A stretch of DNA of 64,000 nucleotides from Gossypium raimondii (GCF_025698545.1 NC_068567.1:7998001-8062000); one strand, 5' to 3'. Positions 35,851 through 48,290 are shown, numbered from the stretch's first letter. Numbers and translations: made by a program. The notes: a model not told the origin generated them from the sequence alone.

Positions 35851-37079
35851 TAGGGGTGAGCAAAACTCGATTCGACTCGAAAAAATCGAAAAAAAATTCG
35901 AATTTCGAGTTAAACGAATCGAGTTATTCGAGTTAATCGAGTTATTCGAATCAACTCGAATATTTTTTTCGAATTTCGAGTTCGAATCGAGTTGAGTTTT
36001 CAATTGAATAACTCGAATAATTGAATAATTCAATATCAAACTATAATATTTTACATTTTACCCGAACTCCCAAACATTTTACTTTTCCTCAAAACTTTTA
36101 CTCCTTCCCACTTTCCCCAAAACTTTTACTCCTCCTCCCAACCCCCAATCTACCCAAAATCCATTTCCACCAAAATTTTACTCTCCCATTTATTTTTCTC
36201 AAAATTTTACTCCCAAAAACCCTCAAAACCTTTTATTTTCCCCCAAAATTTTTACTCTCTCCCACTTTTCCCCTAAAACTTTTATTTCCTTCCCATCCCA
36301 CCTCCCATCTATCCCAAACCCTCCCCCTCCAATTTTTTTTAATATTTTCCTCCAAAATTTTACTCCCCTATTTACTTTCCTCAAACTTTTATTCCCAAAA
36401 TTTTTATTTTTCCCTAAACTTTTACTTCTCACCCTTTACTCTCAAATAAAAATAAAAATTATCCAAAAATCACTAAACATAAATAGTAATAATTTTATTT
36501 ATATCTACTATTTATATTATTAAATTAAATTTCACATTTTATATTATTTATATTATTGAATTGTTTAGTCATATTGAATATTTATATTAAAATTGAATTA
36601 TTAATTATGCCATAAAATATTCGTGTTAAAATTTTAAATTGGTATTAATTTCACATTTTATTTTTAAAATAACTTTTATTAAAAAAATCATATTTTTACG
36701 TTTAATATATTTTTTAATTCTAAAATACATAGTGACAAGAATCTGAAGATAATTGAAACAACTAAGCAAACAAAGAAGCTAACCAATATATAAAAAAATA
36801 ATAAATAAATTAGGAAGTGATGAAAGTTAATAAAAGATTTGATTAAGGTGGACAAATTTTATTACGATGGGTGACAATGGTTATAAGGACCCAAAATTAT
36901 TTTTTAAAATTTAACTCGAACAAATATATTCGATTCGATTCGATTCGAATTCCATCTCACTCGACTCGATTCGAGAAAACTTCAAATAAAGTTAGGATGA
37001 TAAAATGAGATTCGAAAACTTGATTAACTCGAAAATTTTTGATTCGATTCGATTCGATTCGATCGAATGCTCACCCCTA
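35851..37079. mobile_element. hAT-like MITE nested in the Gypsy-type solo LTR
   Basis: The 1229-bp element begins TAGGGGTGAGCAAAACTCGA and ends TCGAATGCTCACCCCTA. It is flanked by perfect 8-bp duplications GTTGCAAC (35843-35850 and 37080-37087). Both ends carry GATTCGA/TCGAATC simple repeats (35868-36000 and 36930-37065) that extend the inverted arms. The middle (36060-36450) is a C/T-rich strand with CCCAAAACTTTTACTC-like repeats; the long frame there is low-complexity and is not a gene. Confidence 0.92.
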
Positions 37080-38759
37080 GTTGCAACTAGGTCCAACTAA
37101 CCCGTACCTCTGTTTTTTAGTCTATTAAAAGTTTTGGAAGTTGTCATTGATTTATATTAAATTTTTTTTATGAATACTATGTATTTGGAGTTTTTATTAT
37201 GCTATTTGATGAATTTGTAAAGTGATTTTGTTAGATTTTGATTTTAGGATTAAATTGCAAAAATGTCAAAATTTTAGGGTTTAATAGTGAATTTGATGTT
37301 TATTAGGGACTGTTTGAGGGTATAGTATATTTAGATAAAATATTGACTTGTGAAAATGGTTAATTTGATGAATTTTGAGTTAAGGGACTAAATTGTAAAA
37401 ATTGTAAAAGTTTGGGGTAATTATGTAAATTCAAAAATAAAAGGGCATTAATTGTAAAATGTATTGGAAATGAAATATAAACTAATAAATGCGTAATTTA
37501 TATTTTAGATCAAGATCTCGTAGATACTTATGGAAAAGGAAAAATAGTGGAATAGTCCCTAAAATTCTACAGTTTCTACAATTCAGTCAAGGTAAGTTCG
37601 TACAGTTAAAAGTTAACTTTTATATAAACAGGTGATTGATATTACATGATAATATATATGTTCCATTGTTGGTAATGAATCATTGTTTGAATCATAAGAT
37701 TGAATTTGATGTTCGTTTTGAAATTGAATGCGAGATAGAGTACATTTGAGTTTTTTTGTATTATGGGGGTTTGGAGTGGAGATGGTATTAGAGGGATATA
37801 TTGGTATTTTACCCAGGTAAATCGAGGTTCAGAATTTGTTGTGAAATCTTGCATTATACTTTCTTTTTGGCTTAGTTCGGGTGGATCAACTCTTTTGAGC
37901 TTTTGTTCAGCTCTTATGTGCTTCTGTTCAGCTCTTATGAGCTTTTGTTGGCGTGTTTCAGGTGGAGTAGCTCTTATGAGCTTCTGTTGACGACATATTC
38001 TTACCCGTAAGTCATTCTTTTAATGGAAATCTTGGTAAGGTAATCTGTTTAATGAATTTAAAAGATATGTTACCTATCCTATATTGATCTGAACATTGAT
38101 AAATTTATCGATTGAAATAGTGTATGATAGGGAGTTATCATGGATGATTATTATTGTTAGAATTATTATAATTAGTTTGATAAGATTTATCGTTTAACAC
38201 ATTGAACTTACTAAGCTTCATTAAGCTTACTTGTGTTGTTTAATGTCATTGTAGATTTTTGAAAGGTTGGACGATCGGATCAGCACTCAAGTCACACTAT
38301 CCAGCTCATCTCAGTAGTTTTTGGAATGTTTAATTCAGATTATATGGCATGTATAGGCTCTTGTGTGGTTTTGGTTAATACTTGGCTATGTAAATATTAT
38401 GAATGATATTTTGTGCAAATAACCAACTTACATATTACATGAGAATGAGGTTTAGTTTTATGCTAGTATGTATAGTGTATAGTTATAATTGAAATGTTGT
38501 GATTGTGGTACCTTTGATAGATATTTTGATTACGTATTGTTTGAGTGAATTGATGAATTGAATTAATGTTTATTTTGTTTTAAAGTTATATATACTTGTC
38601 GTACCAATGAAGGTACATAGGTTAGGCACTTATTAGGTTGGTTTTGGTGTGTTTTCGTCTTGATTAATGTCATTTTGAACTGGTATTTTGGTTGGTATTT
38701 GAGTTTCCTAAGGTCCAAGAAAACTTGAAGTGGTAAACTTGTGTTTTAAGGTTCATTTT

Positions 38760-39060
38760 GGGGCCACACGGCCATGGGACACGGCCGTGTGTGACATACG
38801 ACCATGCGACACGGCCGTGTGTGACACATGGCCATGTAAGTTCAAAGCATGCAAGTCAGGCAGTTATATGGCCTAGCACACAGCCTGGTACACGAGCGTG
38901 TGGCTTGGCCGTGTGACCCAAGTCAGTGAGTTACACGGGCATGGACACAGGCTGAGACACGGTTGTGTATCCCTATTTCGAATGTCTACATGGCCTGAGA
39001 CATGGGCGTGTGTCTCAGTCGTGTGAGTCACACAGCCTGGCCACACAGCCATATAACCCC
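38760..39060. repeat. Cluster of CACACGGCCGTGTG-type palindromic words in the solo LTR
   Basis: At least ten variants of ACACGGCCGTGTG or its half-sites (GACACGGCCGTGTGTGACAC, CACACAGCCTGGTACACG) occur in about 300 bp. The words are self-complementary, so either strand can fold into many short hairpins. A homologous cluster, inverted, is at 62700-62940. Confidence 0.85.
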
Positions 39061-39559
39061 TATAGTCCAAAATTTTCATCTTTTTCCTAAAATTTCGAAA
39101 AGTTTTTGATTTAGTCTCAGACTGTTTCTATAGTATTTTTAAGGCCTCGATGGCTCGAGTAAGGGACATTATGAATGTATTTGATTGTAATTTGATTATG
39201 TTCGCATTGATGTATGAATTGAATGGCTTACTATTCTGTTGGTTCGGTAATACTCCGTAACCCTATTCTAGCGACAGATATGGGTTAGGGGTGTTACAGT
39301 ACCAATATTGATTACCTTATTGGATGAATAGTTTCTCATATGCACAACTCCACCTTTAAGCAAACTGTATGTGGAAAATCATTCTCTGTTAGGACACATA
39401 TAGAAAGAACATCCTGAATCTAAGATCCAATTGAACGTAAGCTTGGGGCTATCGCACGTAAATTTGGGGCCATCGCTTGTTGATACTAAAAAGAAATCAT
39501 CAGCGCTTTCTGCGGCCAAATTAGCACCAATTATATCTTTCTCGTTACTCTCAACAACC

Positions 39560-40260
39560 CTTTTATTTCATAGTTTATAACAATATGCTCTGACATGATC
39601 TAACTTCTTATAATAGCGACACCTTTTGTCTCGTTTCTTTGATGCTACCAAAACGGAGGATTGCCTATCTACCTTGATATCTGAACCAAACTCATTGTCG
39701 AGTTTTTCTTTACTCAACAAATGAGCCTTCACATCCTCGAACGAGAGTTTGTCCCTGCCATAAATCAGGGTATCCCTAAAAGACTTGTATGAAGAGGGTA
39801 AAAAGTATAATAATATCATAGTCTGATCTTCATCGTCAATCTTAATGTCAACATTCTTTAAATCATTCAAAAGAGTAATAAATTGACTAATTTGATCTTT
39901 AAGAAGCTCACATTCGTTCATGCGAAATGTATATAGACATTGTTTCAACATTAAACGGTTAGCTAGAGATTTAGTCACATAAAGAATTTCTAACTTTTTC
40001 CACAAGGCGGATGATGTTTTCTCCATCAATACCTCTTGCAATACCATATTCACGAGGCACTACTGGATTGCAGACAGGGTCTTTTCATCAAGCTCTTCCC
40101 ATTTTGTCTTATCTAGATTCTCAAGCTTTTTCCCGATAACAACCTTTTATGGCCAGTCTAAACTAAAATTGTCATCATCTGAACTTGCCACAGAATGAAA
40201 TTTGTGACACCATTGAACTTCTCAATGTCAAACATTGTTATTGCTATCTCTGAACGGGAT
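39560..40260 (-). pseudogene. Copia gag with damaged zinc knuckle
   Basis: The longest open part is 40053-39568 (161 codons): NMVLQEVLMEKTSSALWKKL, YVTKSLANRLMLKQCLYTF, LPSSYKSFRDTLIYGRD, typical of Copia gag (UBN2-like). The zinc knuckle reads CRYYKKLDHVRAYC, in which the second Cys of C-x2-C-x4-H-x4-C is Tyr. The upstream part (FDIEKFNGV and so on, about 40240) is in another frame, so the gag is broken. Confidence 0.82.
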
Positions 40261-40294
40261 GGTCTACAAAAATTGAACTAGCACTAATACCATT

Positions 40295-40681
40295 TGTTGG
40301 GGATTGACTCGGTTAAGCAACAAACAAGTAAAAATAGTGGAAGAAATTGAGAAATTGAACACACAAAATTAACGTGAAAAACCCCCTCCAAAGAGGATAA
40401 AAAACCACGGGCAAAGATAATTTTACAATAATGGAAAAAGAATGAAGAGTACAAAGAACCCACAAAACGTAAATACAAAATTCTCCAAAAGTGTTATGAG
40501 TTTTAATATTTTAATGGGTGTATTTTCTAAGGTTTTAAAAGAACCTATTTATAGGCCAAATTCATAGGTCAAATAATAATAAAATAATCTAGACCAATTA
40601 GAGTTCGACTGAAACAAATAAACAAAATTTAATTGGGAGATTATCTCTCAAATTTAACTGAAATATGAGGCATACTCAACA
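40295..40681 (-). repeat. 5' LTR of the minus-strand Copia element
   Basis: 387 bp, TGTTGGGGATTGACTCG to CATACTCAACA on the plus strand, followed by the CTAAT duplication (40682-40686). On its inner side lies the primer site (minus strand TGGTATTAGTGC). Confidence 0.88.
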
Positions 40682-41093
40682 CTAATAAATATTTTATATT
40701 GTTATTTTTTTCTTTTACAAACTAATGATATAAATGCAAATTGCATGTTTTTATATTATATATTTTTATTATCCTTATTTTTCCTTTATAACCTTAATTT
40801 TTATTAAAAGTTTATTTAAACTAAACAAAATAATCATAATATTTATTAGCATTTTGGAATGATGCATTTGAAAGTACTACATTTTAAAAATGTAGGGAAG
40901 AACAATTGTGATATGGGCTAGGTATTGAAGTTGATTTTGTAATTTTAATATTTTTATTTGACAACTTTTGGATTTTTCCTGAAATTACATGAAAAATCAA
41001 TGTGTTGAAGTGTATATGTTATATCATTTTCATAATTCATGTGTAATTGAAGTTTTGAACCTAAAGTTTAGTTCATTGACCAAGAGTGTTATG

Positions 41094-41852
41094 TTTTAGT
41101 TACATTTTAGTTATTTATATCTGAAATGTTATGTTTTAGCCACTTACGTTATCGTGTTGTAACATTTTAGCCACTGAGTCGTTAATTGTTGTTAACAGTG
41201 TAACGGCAAGCTGACGTGGAACGTTAAATCATCATTTCAAATAAAAATTTTAAGTTAAAGTATACAATCAATCCCCATATTTTTCGTTTTGAGTAATTTA
41301 AATTTTTTTTCTTTTATGTTCTTTAGACTTTCTTTTTTTTTTCTTTATTTTCCATTCTCTTCTGCTTCTCCCTCTGTTTTCCTACCTTCTCAATTTCTTT
41401 TAATATATCAAGAAGTCGAATTGGCAATGAAAAAGGAAGCATGAAGTTAGAAGTCATCATTGCCTATAACCAAAACCCATACCATGCTTCTTTCTTCATT
41501 GTCAATTCAACTTCCTGATATGTTAAAAAAAAATGGAGAAGGTAGACAAATAGAAGGAGAAGTAGAAGAGAATGAAAAATAATTAAAAAAATAAAGTTAA
41601 AAGAACAAGAAAGAAAAAAATTAAATTGCTCAAAATGAAAAAAATATAGGAACCGATTGTATAATTTAACCTAAAATTTTTCATTTGAAATGATGATTTA
41701 ACGTGCCACATCAGCTTACCATTATACCGTTAACGACAATTAACGGCTTAGTGACTAAAATGTTAATGTAAGTGACTAAAACGTAACATTTCAAATATAA
41801 GTTACTAAAATGTAATCTAAGGTAAACAAAAGTGACCATGGCTGTAGTTTAC
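41094..41852. mobile_element. Foldback element of the GGGTAAACTAC family
   Basis: Long inverted arms: the left arm has CTTACGTTATCGTGTTGTAAC, TAACGGCAAGCTGACGTGG, and CGTTAAATCATCATTTCAAA. The right arm (from about 41660) has the complements in reverse order and ends TGTAGTTTACCC. The left terminus is eroded, so no duplication can be scored. An internal shorter palindrome joins GAAGTCGAATTGGCAATGAA (41411) and TTCATTGTCAATTCAACTTC (41495). Confidence 0.72.
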
Positions 41853-42175
41853 CCTTTGTAATATGTAAAAAAAAAATTCAAATAATAAAAGATCAAATGA
41901 AACAATTAAATTTGAATTAAAAATGCATTTTGAAATATAAAAAATTAAAATTAATTAAAGTAAAAATACTAAATTCGCACAAAACATAAATTACGGGGAA
42001 TATTCATGAAATATGGTAAATTTTTTTAAAGTTTATAAAAATTACAAAGTACGTTTTTCAATTAAAAATATTTGAAATATAAGTTAACTATTTTAAAACA
42101 TTTAGAGCATTATAAATATAATGGGTTAATACATGGTTTGCTCCAAGAACTTGTCCAAAAGTATCAAGTTGGTAC

Positions 42176-42895
42176 TAGACCTGTCCATGGGCCGGGCCGG
42201 GTTTGGGTCGGGCCCACAAAAAATTTCAGCCCGTTTACTAGGCCCGGGCCCGGCCCGACCCGAAATCTGGGCCTGAGATTTTGCCCAGGCCCGGCCCCAA
42301 GAAAAAATATGGGGCCCGAGCACTGCCCCCGCCCGCTTTTAATTAAAATTAAAATTAAAATTATTTTTTAATAAAATTAAAACTAATTGTTATTAAAATT
42401 AATTGTTAGTAAAATTATCAAATTATTAATTGTTAATTGTATTAATTGTTGTAATAAAATCTAACATTTGATTAGTAAATTTATCAAATTATTAATTGTA
42501 TTAATTGTATTAATTGTTGTAATAAAATCTAACATTTGATTAGTAAATTTATCAAATTATTAATTGTATTAATTGTATTAATTGTTGTAACAAAATCTAA
42601 CATTTGATTAGTAAAACAAATTTGATGTTTTATTATTATTATTTTGTAACACTAGTTAAGGAAATTAAAGTAAATAAACTTAAAATAAAAACTATTATAT
42701 TTTAAAAATAAAAAATATATATATTTAATATTTTTGGGGTCAGCCCGGCCAAAAAAATCTTGCCGAGGTCTGCCCATTTTTAAACGGGCCTAAAATTTTG
42801 CCCAAGCCCATATTTCGGCCTATATTTTTACCCAAACCCTCCCATATTTCGGGCGGGCCGTCGGGCGTGAGACCGCCCGACCATGGATGTGTCTA
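42176..42895. mobile_element. hAT-like MITE with GGCCCGG ends, containing a 68-bp tandem repeat
   Basis: The 720-bp element begins TAGACCTGTCCATGGGCCGG and ends CCGACCATGGATGTGTCTA. Flanks are GTTGGTAC (42168-42175) and GTGGTAC (42896-42902), an 8-bp duplication with one lost base. About 42400-42610 holds a 68-bp repeat in 2.5-3 copies (GTAATAAAATCTAACATTTG at 42451, 42519, 42587). The host sequence is itself a repeat that resumes after the element with GGTACCTAGTTGGTATTTG. Confidence 0.82.
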
Positions 42896-43455
42896 GTGGT
42901 ACCTAGTTGGTATTTGAATGTTTTTTTACCTCCTTGGTACCTAAACTTGTATTCAATCACCAATGTTGATATCTCTGCACTAACATCGTTACTTTATGCT
43001 AATATGGTATTGATAGCCAATCTATGATGACACATAGCAGCTCTCAGTATATCATGCGGTGGACATAAATTTAAAAAAAATTAATAATTTTTTTTCACAT
43101 CAAAAATGAATTTGGACAAATTGTTGTCTAGATCTAGACTATCATTTGTCTAGATTAATTCCCGATGCACTTTTAGTAAGTTTATATGTTTTCTTATAAA
43201 ACAACAAGTTATTTGTTTTATTATTTTTTAAAATTAAAAATATATAAAAAATTTAAAATTTAAATATATAACTTAATAAAAATATTAACATCTTTACATA
43301 AAAATGAATCAACAAATAGTTGTCTAGATTCAAATGCAATATGGACAACATTGTAGAGTGCTCTTTAGTTCTTTTATTATTTAGGTAACTTTTAGAAATT
43401 TATAAATTTTAGTTATTTTATATATTTTAAAATAATAATAATAACTTAAAATTTT

Positions 43456-43558
43456 TTATAAAATAAATAGAGAAGAAGTAAAAAAAGAAAATAGAGAGCG
43501 AAACGCCTCTATTTTGCTCTCTATTTTCTTTGTTCTTTACTCTCTATTTATTTTATAA
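43456..43558. repeat. Strong inverted repeat (hairpin) of about 44-bp arms
   Basis: The left arm (TTATAAAATAAATAGAGAAG...) and the right arm (...CTCTATTTATTTTATAA) are complementary, with few mismatches, around a loop near 43500-43515. It may be a tiny foldback element or a small-RNA hairpin; nothing in the sequence decides between them. Confidence 0.75.
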
Positions 43559-44329
43559 CACACTATTAACACGATTCTCTTTTAATTGTTTTTCCATAAT
43601 TCACAAAAATATCTCAAAATTTAATGTTGTCAATTGCCTCCTAGAGTTGTTATTTTAATTGAGGTCATGCACTATGGGTAATCATTAGAGCCTTTAACCA
43701 CTCAAGTATATATAAATCTCTAAATTTTTTATATCTTTTATGCAAAGAAATTTATATAATTCTTACATGGTATATTTTTCCACTTTGTTGATTGATTTTG
43801 GTAAATTTATTTTATAAAAAAATATTACTTTAAGTTTTCTTTTAAACTAAGATTCTTTTATTAAATTATAGTATGCATAATATTTAGATGTTTAAAGGTT
43901 TGATTATTAAATTATTGTTGTTAAATATTATTTTAATTTGATTAAAATTATGGTGAAAAGTGTTATTAACCTACCATAATTGATTAAAGGGAAATTTGAT
44001 AGGATCAGTCTTGTTAACTTGCTAATGTTGAATGATTGTATTATATCTTTAAAATTGAATTTATAAATATTTGATTAGAGCTTCATAAGATTTTATAACA
44101 TATATGTGGTATTGAAATTTGGTACAATGTGTATTGGATAACTTTCAAGCATCGTGTACGAAATTTTGATTGTTTATTAAATGATTTTTACTATTAGATT
44201 ATAAATGTTATTACGAAAACAAAATTGTTTTACTACTTGTAATAGTGCTCGTAATAATAGTCGTGGTGGTAACGATGATGTTAAAGAATCTCGTATATTT
44301 TACTATGATTTATTTATTATATCATGTTT

Positions 44330-46560
44330 ATTATAATTGAAGACTAATCATGACAACATGAATAGATAGATTTTGATTTGAAATCCACACATGTTTGCGA
44401 TGGTGGTTATGAAATAAAGAATTTTTAGGATGTTTATAAGTTCGTCATAGTAAATCTATTGCATTCCCGAAATGAATGCAAATGAGAATATAAACCAATA
44501 TTATTTTAATATTTGGTGGTACAAAATTAGTCGAAAGCTCCAAAAGAGCTAATATATTAATATCTTGTGATGGTTAATCTATTGATTTTAAAATATATTT
44601 ATAATGGATCTTATATTAAGATTGTAAATTAGAAAAATATTATATTTCATATGAAGCAAAAGAGGATTGAGTTATTGATTTATATTTATTGCTCTTGTTA
44701 TAAATTGAATTAATAGTGACTATCTTTATGATCTTCTTTTATCATCATCCTCATTAAGGAGTTGAAAGTAAAATATTTGACTACGAAAGATCTCGCTTAA
44801 ATTGTGGAATAATTTAAAAGAAAAATGTGAGCAATAGAATATGGTAATTCTATCTAAAACTCGTTATGGTTGGTTACACCTGAGGTTGCAATTTTTTAAA
44901 ACTGTGAGTATAACTTTACTGTATTTAAAATAAGTTCTCAATTCAAATTACATAAAAAAATATTACTGATGAGAACATTGCAAGAGATAACTTATTCAAC
45001 TTTTCATGATTCAAATGTGCTCCTATAGTAGCAATATCATGAAAAAATTTACTTACGATTGAACAAAAAATTTTAATATCGAAACCTAACCATTCCCTAA
45101 AGAGAATGTAACAATATGTAATAAATTTGAAAGATATAATTTGGACGTGGATGTAATAAGTTTGGCTATAATAATAGTCATGGGGGGATGGTCGTAATAA
45201 ATTTTCTCACCACCAGAAGTGGAAAAATGAAGAAAGCAAGAAAAGACCAAGAATTCGCAATAACTCTTTTAGAAGAGAGACAACTTATGTATGAAAAGTC
45301 ATTGGTTATATACCTATTATACACTTGAAAGATAAGATTCACTCTCAAAGTTTGCTATTAATAAATTTTGATTGGATTCAAAGTCTAGTATTGGAGTTTA
45401 ATTTGCTTACTTCTTATCGTCAAGACTCAACGTAGAACAAAAAAAGTACGTCTTTAAATATTAAATCGACTTGATATACAATTTAAATATTTGAGATGAT
45501 CTTCTTTTAAGTTTTTATTCCATGGGTTACATATTGTTTTAACCATCTCATTGTTCATGAAAATGAATATTAACTGATTTATTTATATCGCAATAGTAGG
45601 TTTTCTAATTAAATAATATATTTTATTAAAACATATCTAGTATGCAAAATTATTTAACAAACCAATGAATTTTATGGTTAATCGATTTGATTTAGTTCAA
45701 AGAATTATTAAAGATAGTAGTTCATACGTTTTATATTATTCTATGTGTTAATTATTTAGAGAAATGACATGAGCAATTGTAAATGAAAAGTTCTATAAGT
45801 ATGAATGGTTGGATTTTGAATTAAATTTCATACATGTTTATGATGATGGTTATTAAAGAAAAAATTGCTAGTTTTCATTACATCATATTTTTATATTTGA
45901 GATGTGACTTTTATTGATATATTTAATTTAGGCTTGTTTCTATACATGACCTAGTTAGTTATTCTTGGTAGTTAATTGCTTATGCAAAACTCTTATTGAA
46001 AAGGCTTTAAAATTATTTTGAACTGACCTTATATCTCATTATGGCTAAACAAAATAATGAGTTATTTGTTCCACAGTTTTACTCCATTCCTTGAAGTGAA
46101 TGTAGCAATTCATAACGATTATGAAATTTAACTTATTGTCATTATTGACAAATAGATAAAAGAAGATGGATGGTTCAAAATGTTGCCAAATGTTAAATGA
46201 TTTATATTAATTTATCATTCCTTGAAATGCACGATATATATATAATCTTATTGGTAATAAATATGATATATGCTTACATTGTTGTTTGAATTACTTTTTG
46301 CATATTTCTTGAAGTGAATGTTTGCAATAAATATAATAAATTTTATAATCATTTTATTTGAAAATTTTGGCATCTTCCTCAAGTGAATATTGCATATAAT
46401 TGTTTGGAAATTATATTTACTTTGTTGACGTAGTGACATTATAAACTTCACATTGATTTAGACATTTCCAATAGTAAATGTCACAATAGTACTCATATGT
46501 GGATACAAAGTAAAAGGAATGACAGTAAAATTATCAATTTGTCACAACTTATATTGACAT
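44330..46560 (+). pseudogene. Heavily decayed Copia gag region with repeated fragments
   Basis: Between about 44760 and 45300 the plus strand, with frame changes, gives YLTTKDLA-IVE, LFMIQMCSYSSNIMKKFTYD and HHQKWKNEESKKRPR followed by NNSFRRETTY. These align by eye with gag of plant Copia elements (gag core, then the arginine-rich segment before the zinc knuckle). At about 46035 another frame reads LIMAKQNNELFVPQFYSIP-SECSN, a second copy of the gag end. The block around 44380-44420 recurs at 45815-45860. No intact domain remains. Confidence 0.6.
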
Positions 46561-46582
46561 TATTAGTACAATTGAAATGCAT

Positions 46583-48290
46583 TGTAACATCCCAAAAATC
46601 GAGGGTTAGTAGAATTGGGTTTGTGAATCGAGAGAGTGTGGTCATGTCCTAAACTTTGAGATTATCTATGTGCTTTTAAGAAATAATGAGGTATTGGTTT
46701 GTTGGATAAATATTAGTAAAATGTTCCTTGTAACCCAAGTTCAAATCCCTTCTCTCGTATCATTTTTATTATTTTGCAAATTTTGCATCAAACCCTAGCA
46801 TGTGACATGCCTTTTTTAAAAAAAAATATTGCAAAATTATTTTCAAAATAAGGTAATAGCCCAATGGTTAATTAATAAGTGTGGAAGCATGGAAATTAAA
46901 TTGATCTCTCAAGTTCAAATCCTTTCTCATGTAAAATAATTAAATTTTTTACAAAATCTCTTATTTTTAATGTGTGTGCCGTCCATGTCCTTGTAACCTA
47001 GGTATAAATGTTAATTTTACATAAAATAATTAGCTTTTATTCTATTTTTACTCACCCTAGTCGTTCCTCACCTCTCCTCTCTTCCTTGATCTTTAATTTT
47101 TCTTTTTTCTTCCATTGTTGTCGTCACCCATAACACCTAGTTTATTTATCTTTTTATTTTCTTTTTGCCACAAGATTTTGCATCATCTCCTCAGTCATAT
47201 TGTTGTCATTTTTCTCCAATTTAATCAACCCCAAATCTAAAATCTTGAACCTCTAAGATCAATTCCAACATTGCCAAGAAAGTGTCATTGCCGCCCCTTT
47301 CAATTAGATTGTGTAATGTCTCTTTTTCCTTCAATTTCTTGATTAATCTTATCAATTAAAAACCTAAAGTTCTAGATTTGGAATTTGGGAGAATTTTAAA
47401 TATTTTAAAGGTATTTTTCCATCTTTTAAAAGGATCTCAAAATCATTCTTGAATCAACCCCAATATTGGCCACCGTGGGTGGTGGTGCATGCGCCTAGGT
47501 GCAAGAAAGGGGGTTATTTTGTTTCTATATTCTAGTCCATCTATTTTCAGAATTAATTTGAGTTCTTGAACCCTCCTAATCAACCTCTAATCACATATCA
47601 ATTATGGAAAATGTTCTTGATCAATTGGGCATTCGGATCTCACAAATCGAGAAGCGTAAGTGCGATTAAATGCAAGCAAGGTTGTTGTTTCGACATAGTT
47701 ATTGGGTAAATGTTATAGATTGATTAAATGAAGGATTTTAATCAATATTTTCTACTGATTTTCCAGTATGTAAATGTGTTTGGTGATGACCCGAATGCAC
47801 CAAGTCAACCGTAAAGTCGAAAGACGACCACGCGTACGATTCACATCAAAACAGTGTAAGAAATCTAACTAGTTTGGATTCGTAAAATAGTTGTAATTGT
47901 GACAATTGGTTTGAACCCATAAGTGGGTGTTTAGGCGGTTGCTTAAGAAGTGAATTAATTGAATTTATACTGATTTTTAATTTAGGTTCGTTTTAAGGTT
48001 TATTAAGGAAATTAAAAGACTCGTTAGTGTGCTGCGGAAAAGCGTAAAATAAAGAGTGGGTCATAAACTCATAAACTTGTTTGATAATGATAATTATCAT
48101 GTTATACTTGATGATTTAGCTTGATTATTGGATTGACTTAATAGCCAAATAATTAATTTTGTAAGTGGCCGAACCAGGTACGTTTTGAGCCCTAAAACAT
48201 TGATGTGTTAGCAAAGTTGCTAGTTTGACAGTGTGATTACGTGATTGATATTGTGATGCGTGATTGTGTTATTTGGTACAATAACAACCT
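46583..48290 (+). mobile_element. Gypsy-type LTR or LTR fragment
   Basis: It begins TGTAACATCCCAAAAATCGA after TGCAT, as many Gypsy LTRs do. It has a TATA-like box (GGTATAAATG, about 46998), then a C/T-rich leader-like region (47040-47200). The right part has GTGGCCGAACCAGGTACG (48163), a phrase I know from plant LTRs. The right border and a target duplication were not found, so the end is approximate. Confidence 0.5.

Larger units (their letters stand above)
35327..39298 (+). mobile_element. Solo LTR of a Gypsy-type element nested in the Copia remnant
   Basis: It begins TGTAACAGC and ends GGGGTGTTACA, with GTACC directly on both sides (35322-35326 and 39299-39303). Without the MITE inside it, the LTR is about 2.73 kb. 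The region 38760-39050 is packed with ACACGGCCGTGTG-type words. This motif is common in LTRs of cotton Gypsy elements and also appears at 62700-62900. No internal coding or second LTR is present. Confidence 0.88.
34495..40681 (-). mobile_element. Copia retrotransposon remnant (minus strand), split by a nested Gypsy-type LTR
   Basis: LTR copies at 34495-34773 and 40295-40681 both begin TGTTGGGGAT and end CATACTCAACA on the plus strand. They are flanked by CTAAT (34490-34494 and 40682-40686), a perfect 5-bp duplication. Next to the right LTR the minus strand reads TGGTATTAGTGC, a tRNA-Met-type primer site, so the element runs on the minus strand. Gag lies at about 40260-39560 and the protease-to-integrase junction at 39560-39304 plus 35321-34994. 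Integrase, reverse transcriptase and RNase H are missing, so a large deletion precedes the 3' LTR. A 3.97-kb insertion lies at 35327-39298. Confidence 0.9.

Noticed and set aside
36021..36449. Frame of 142 codons
   Set aside because: Low-complexity Pro/Leu/Phe translation of a C/T-rich MITE core; not a protein gene.
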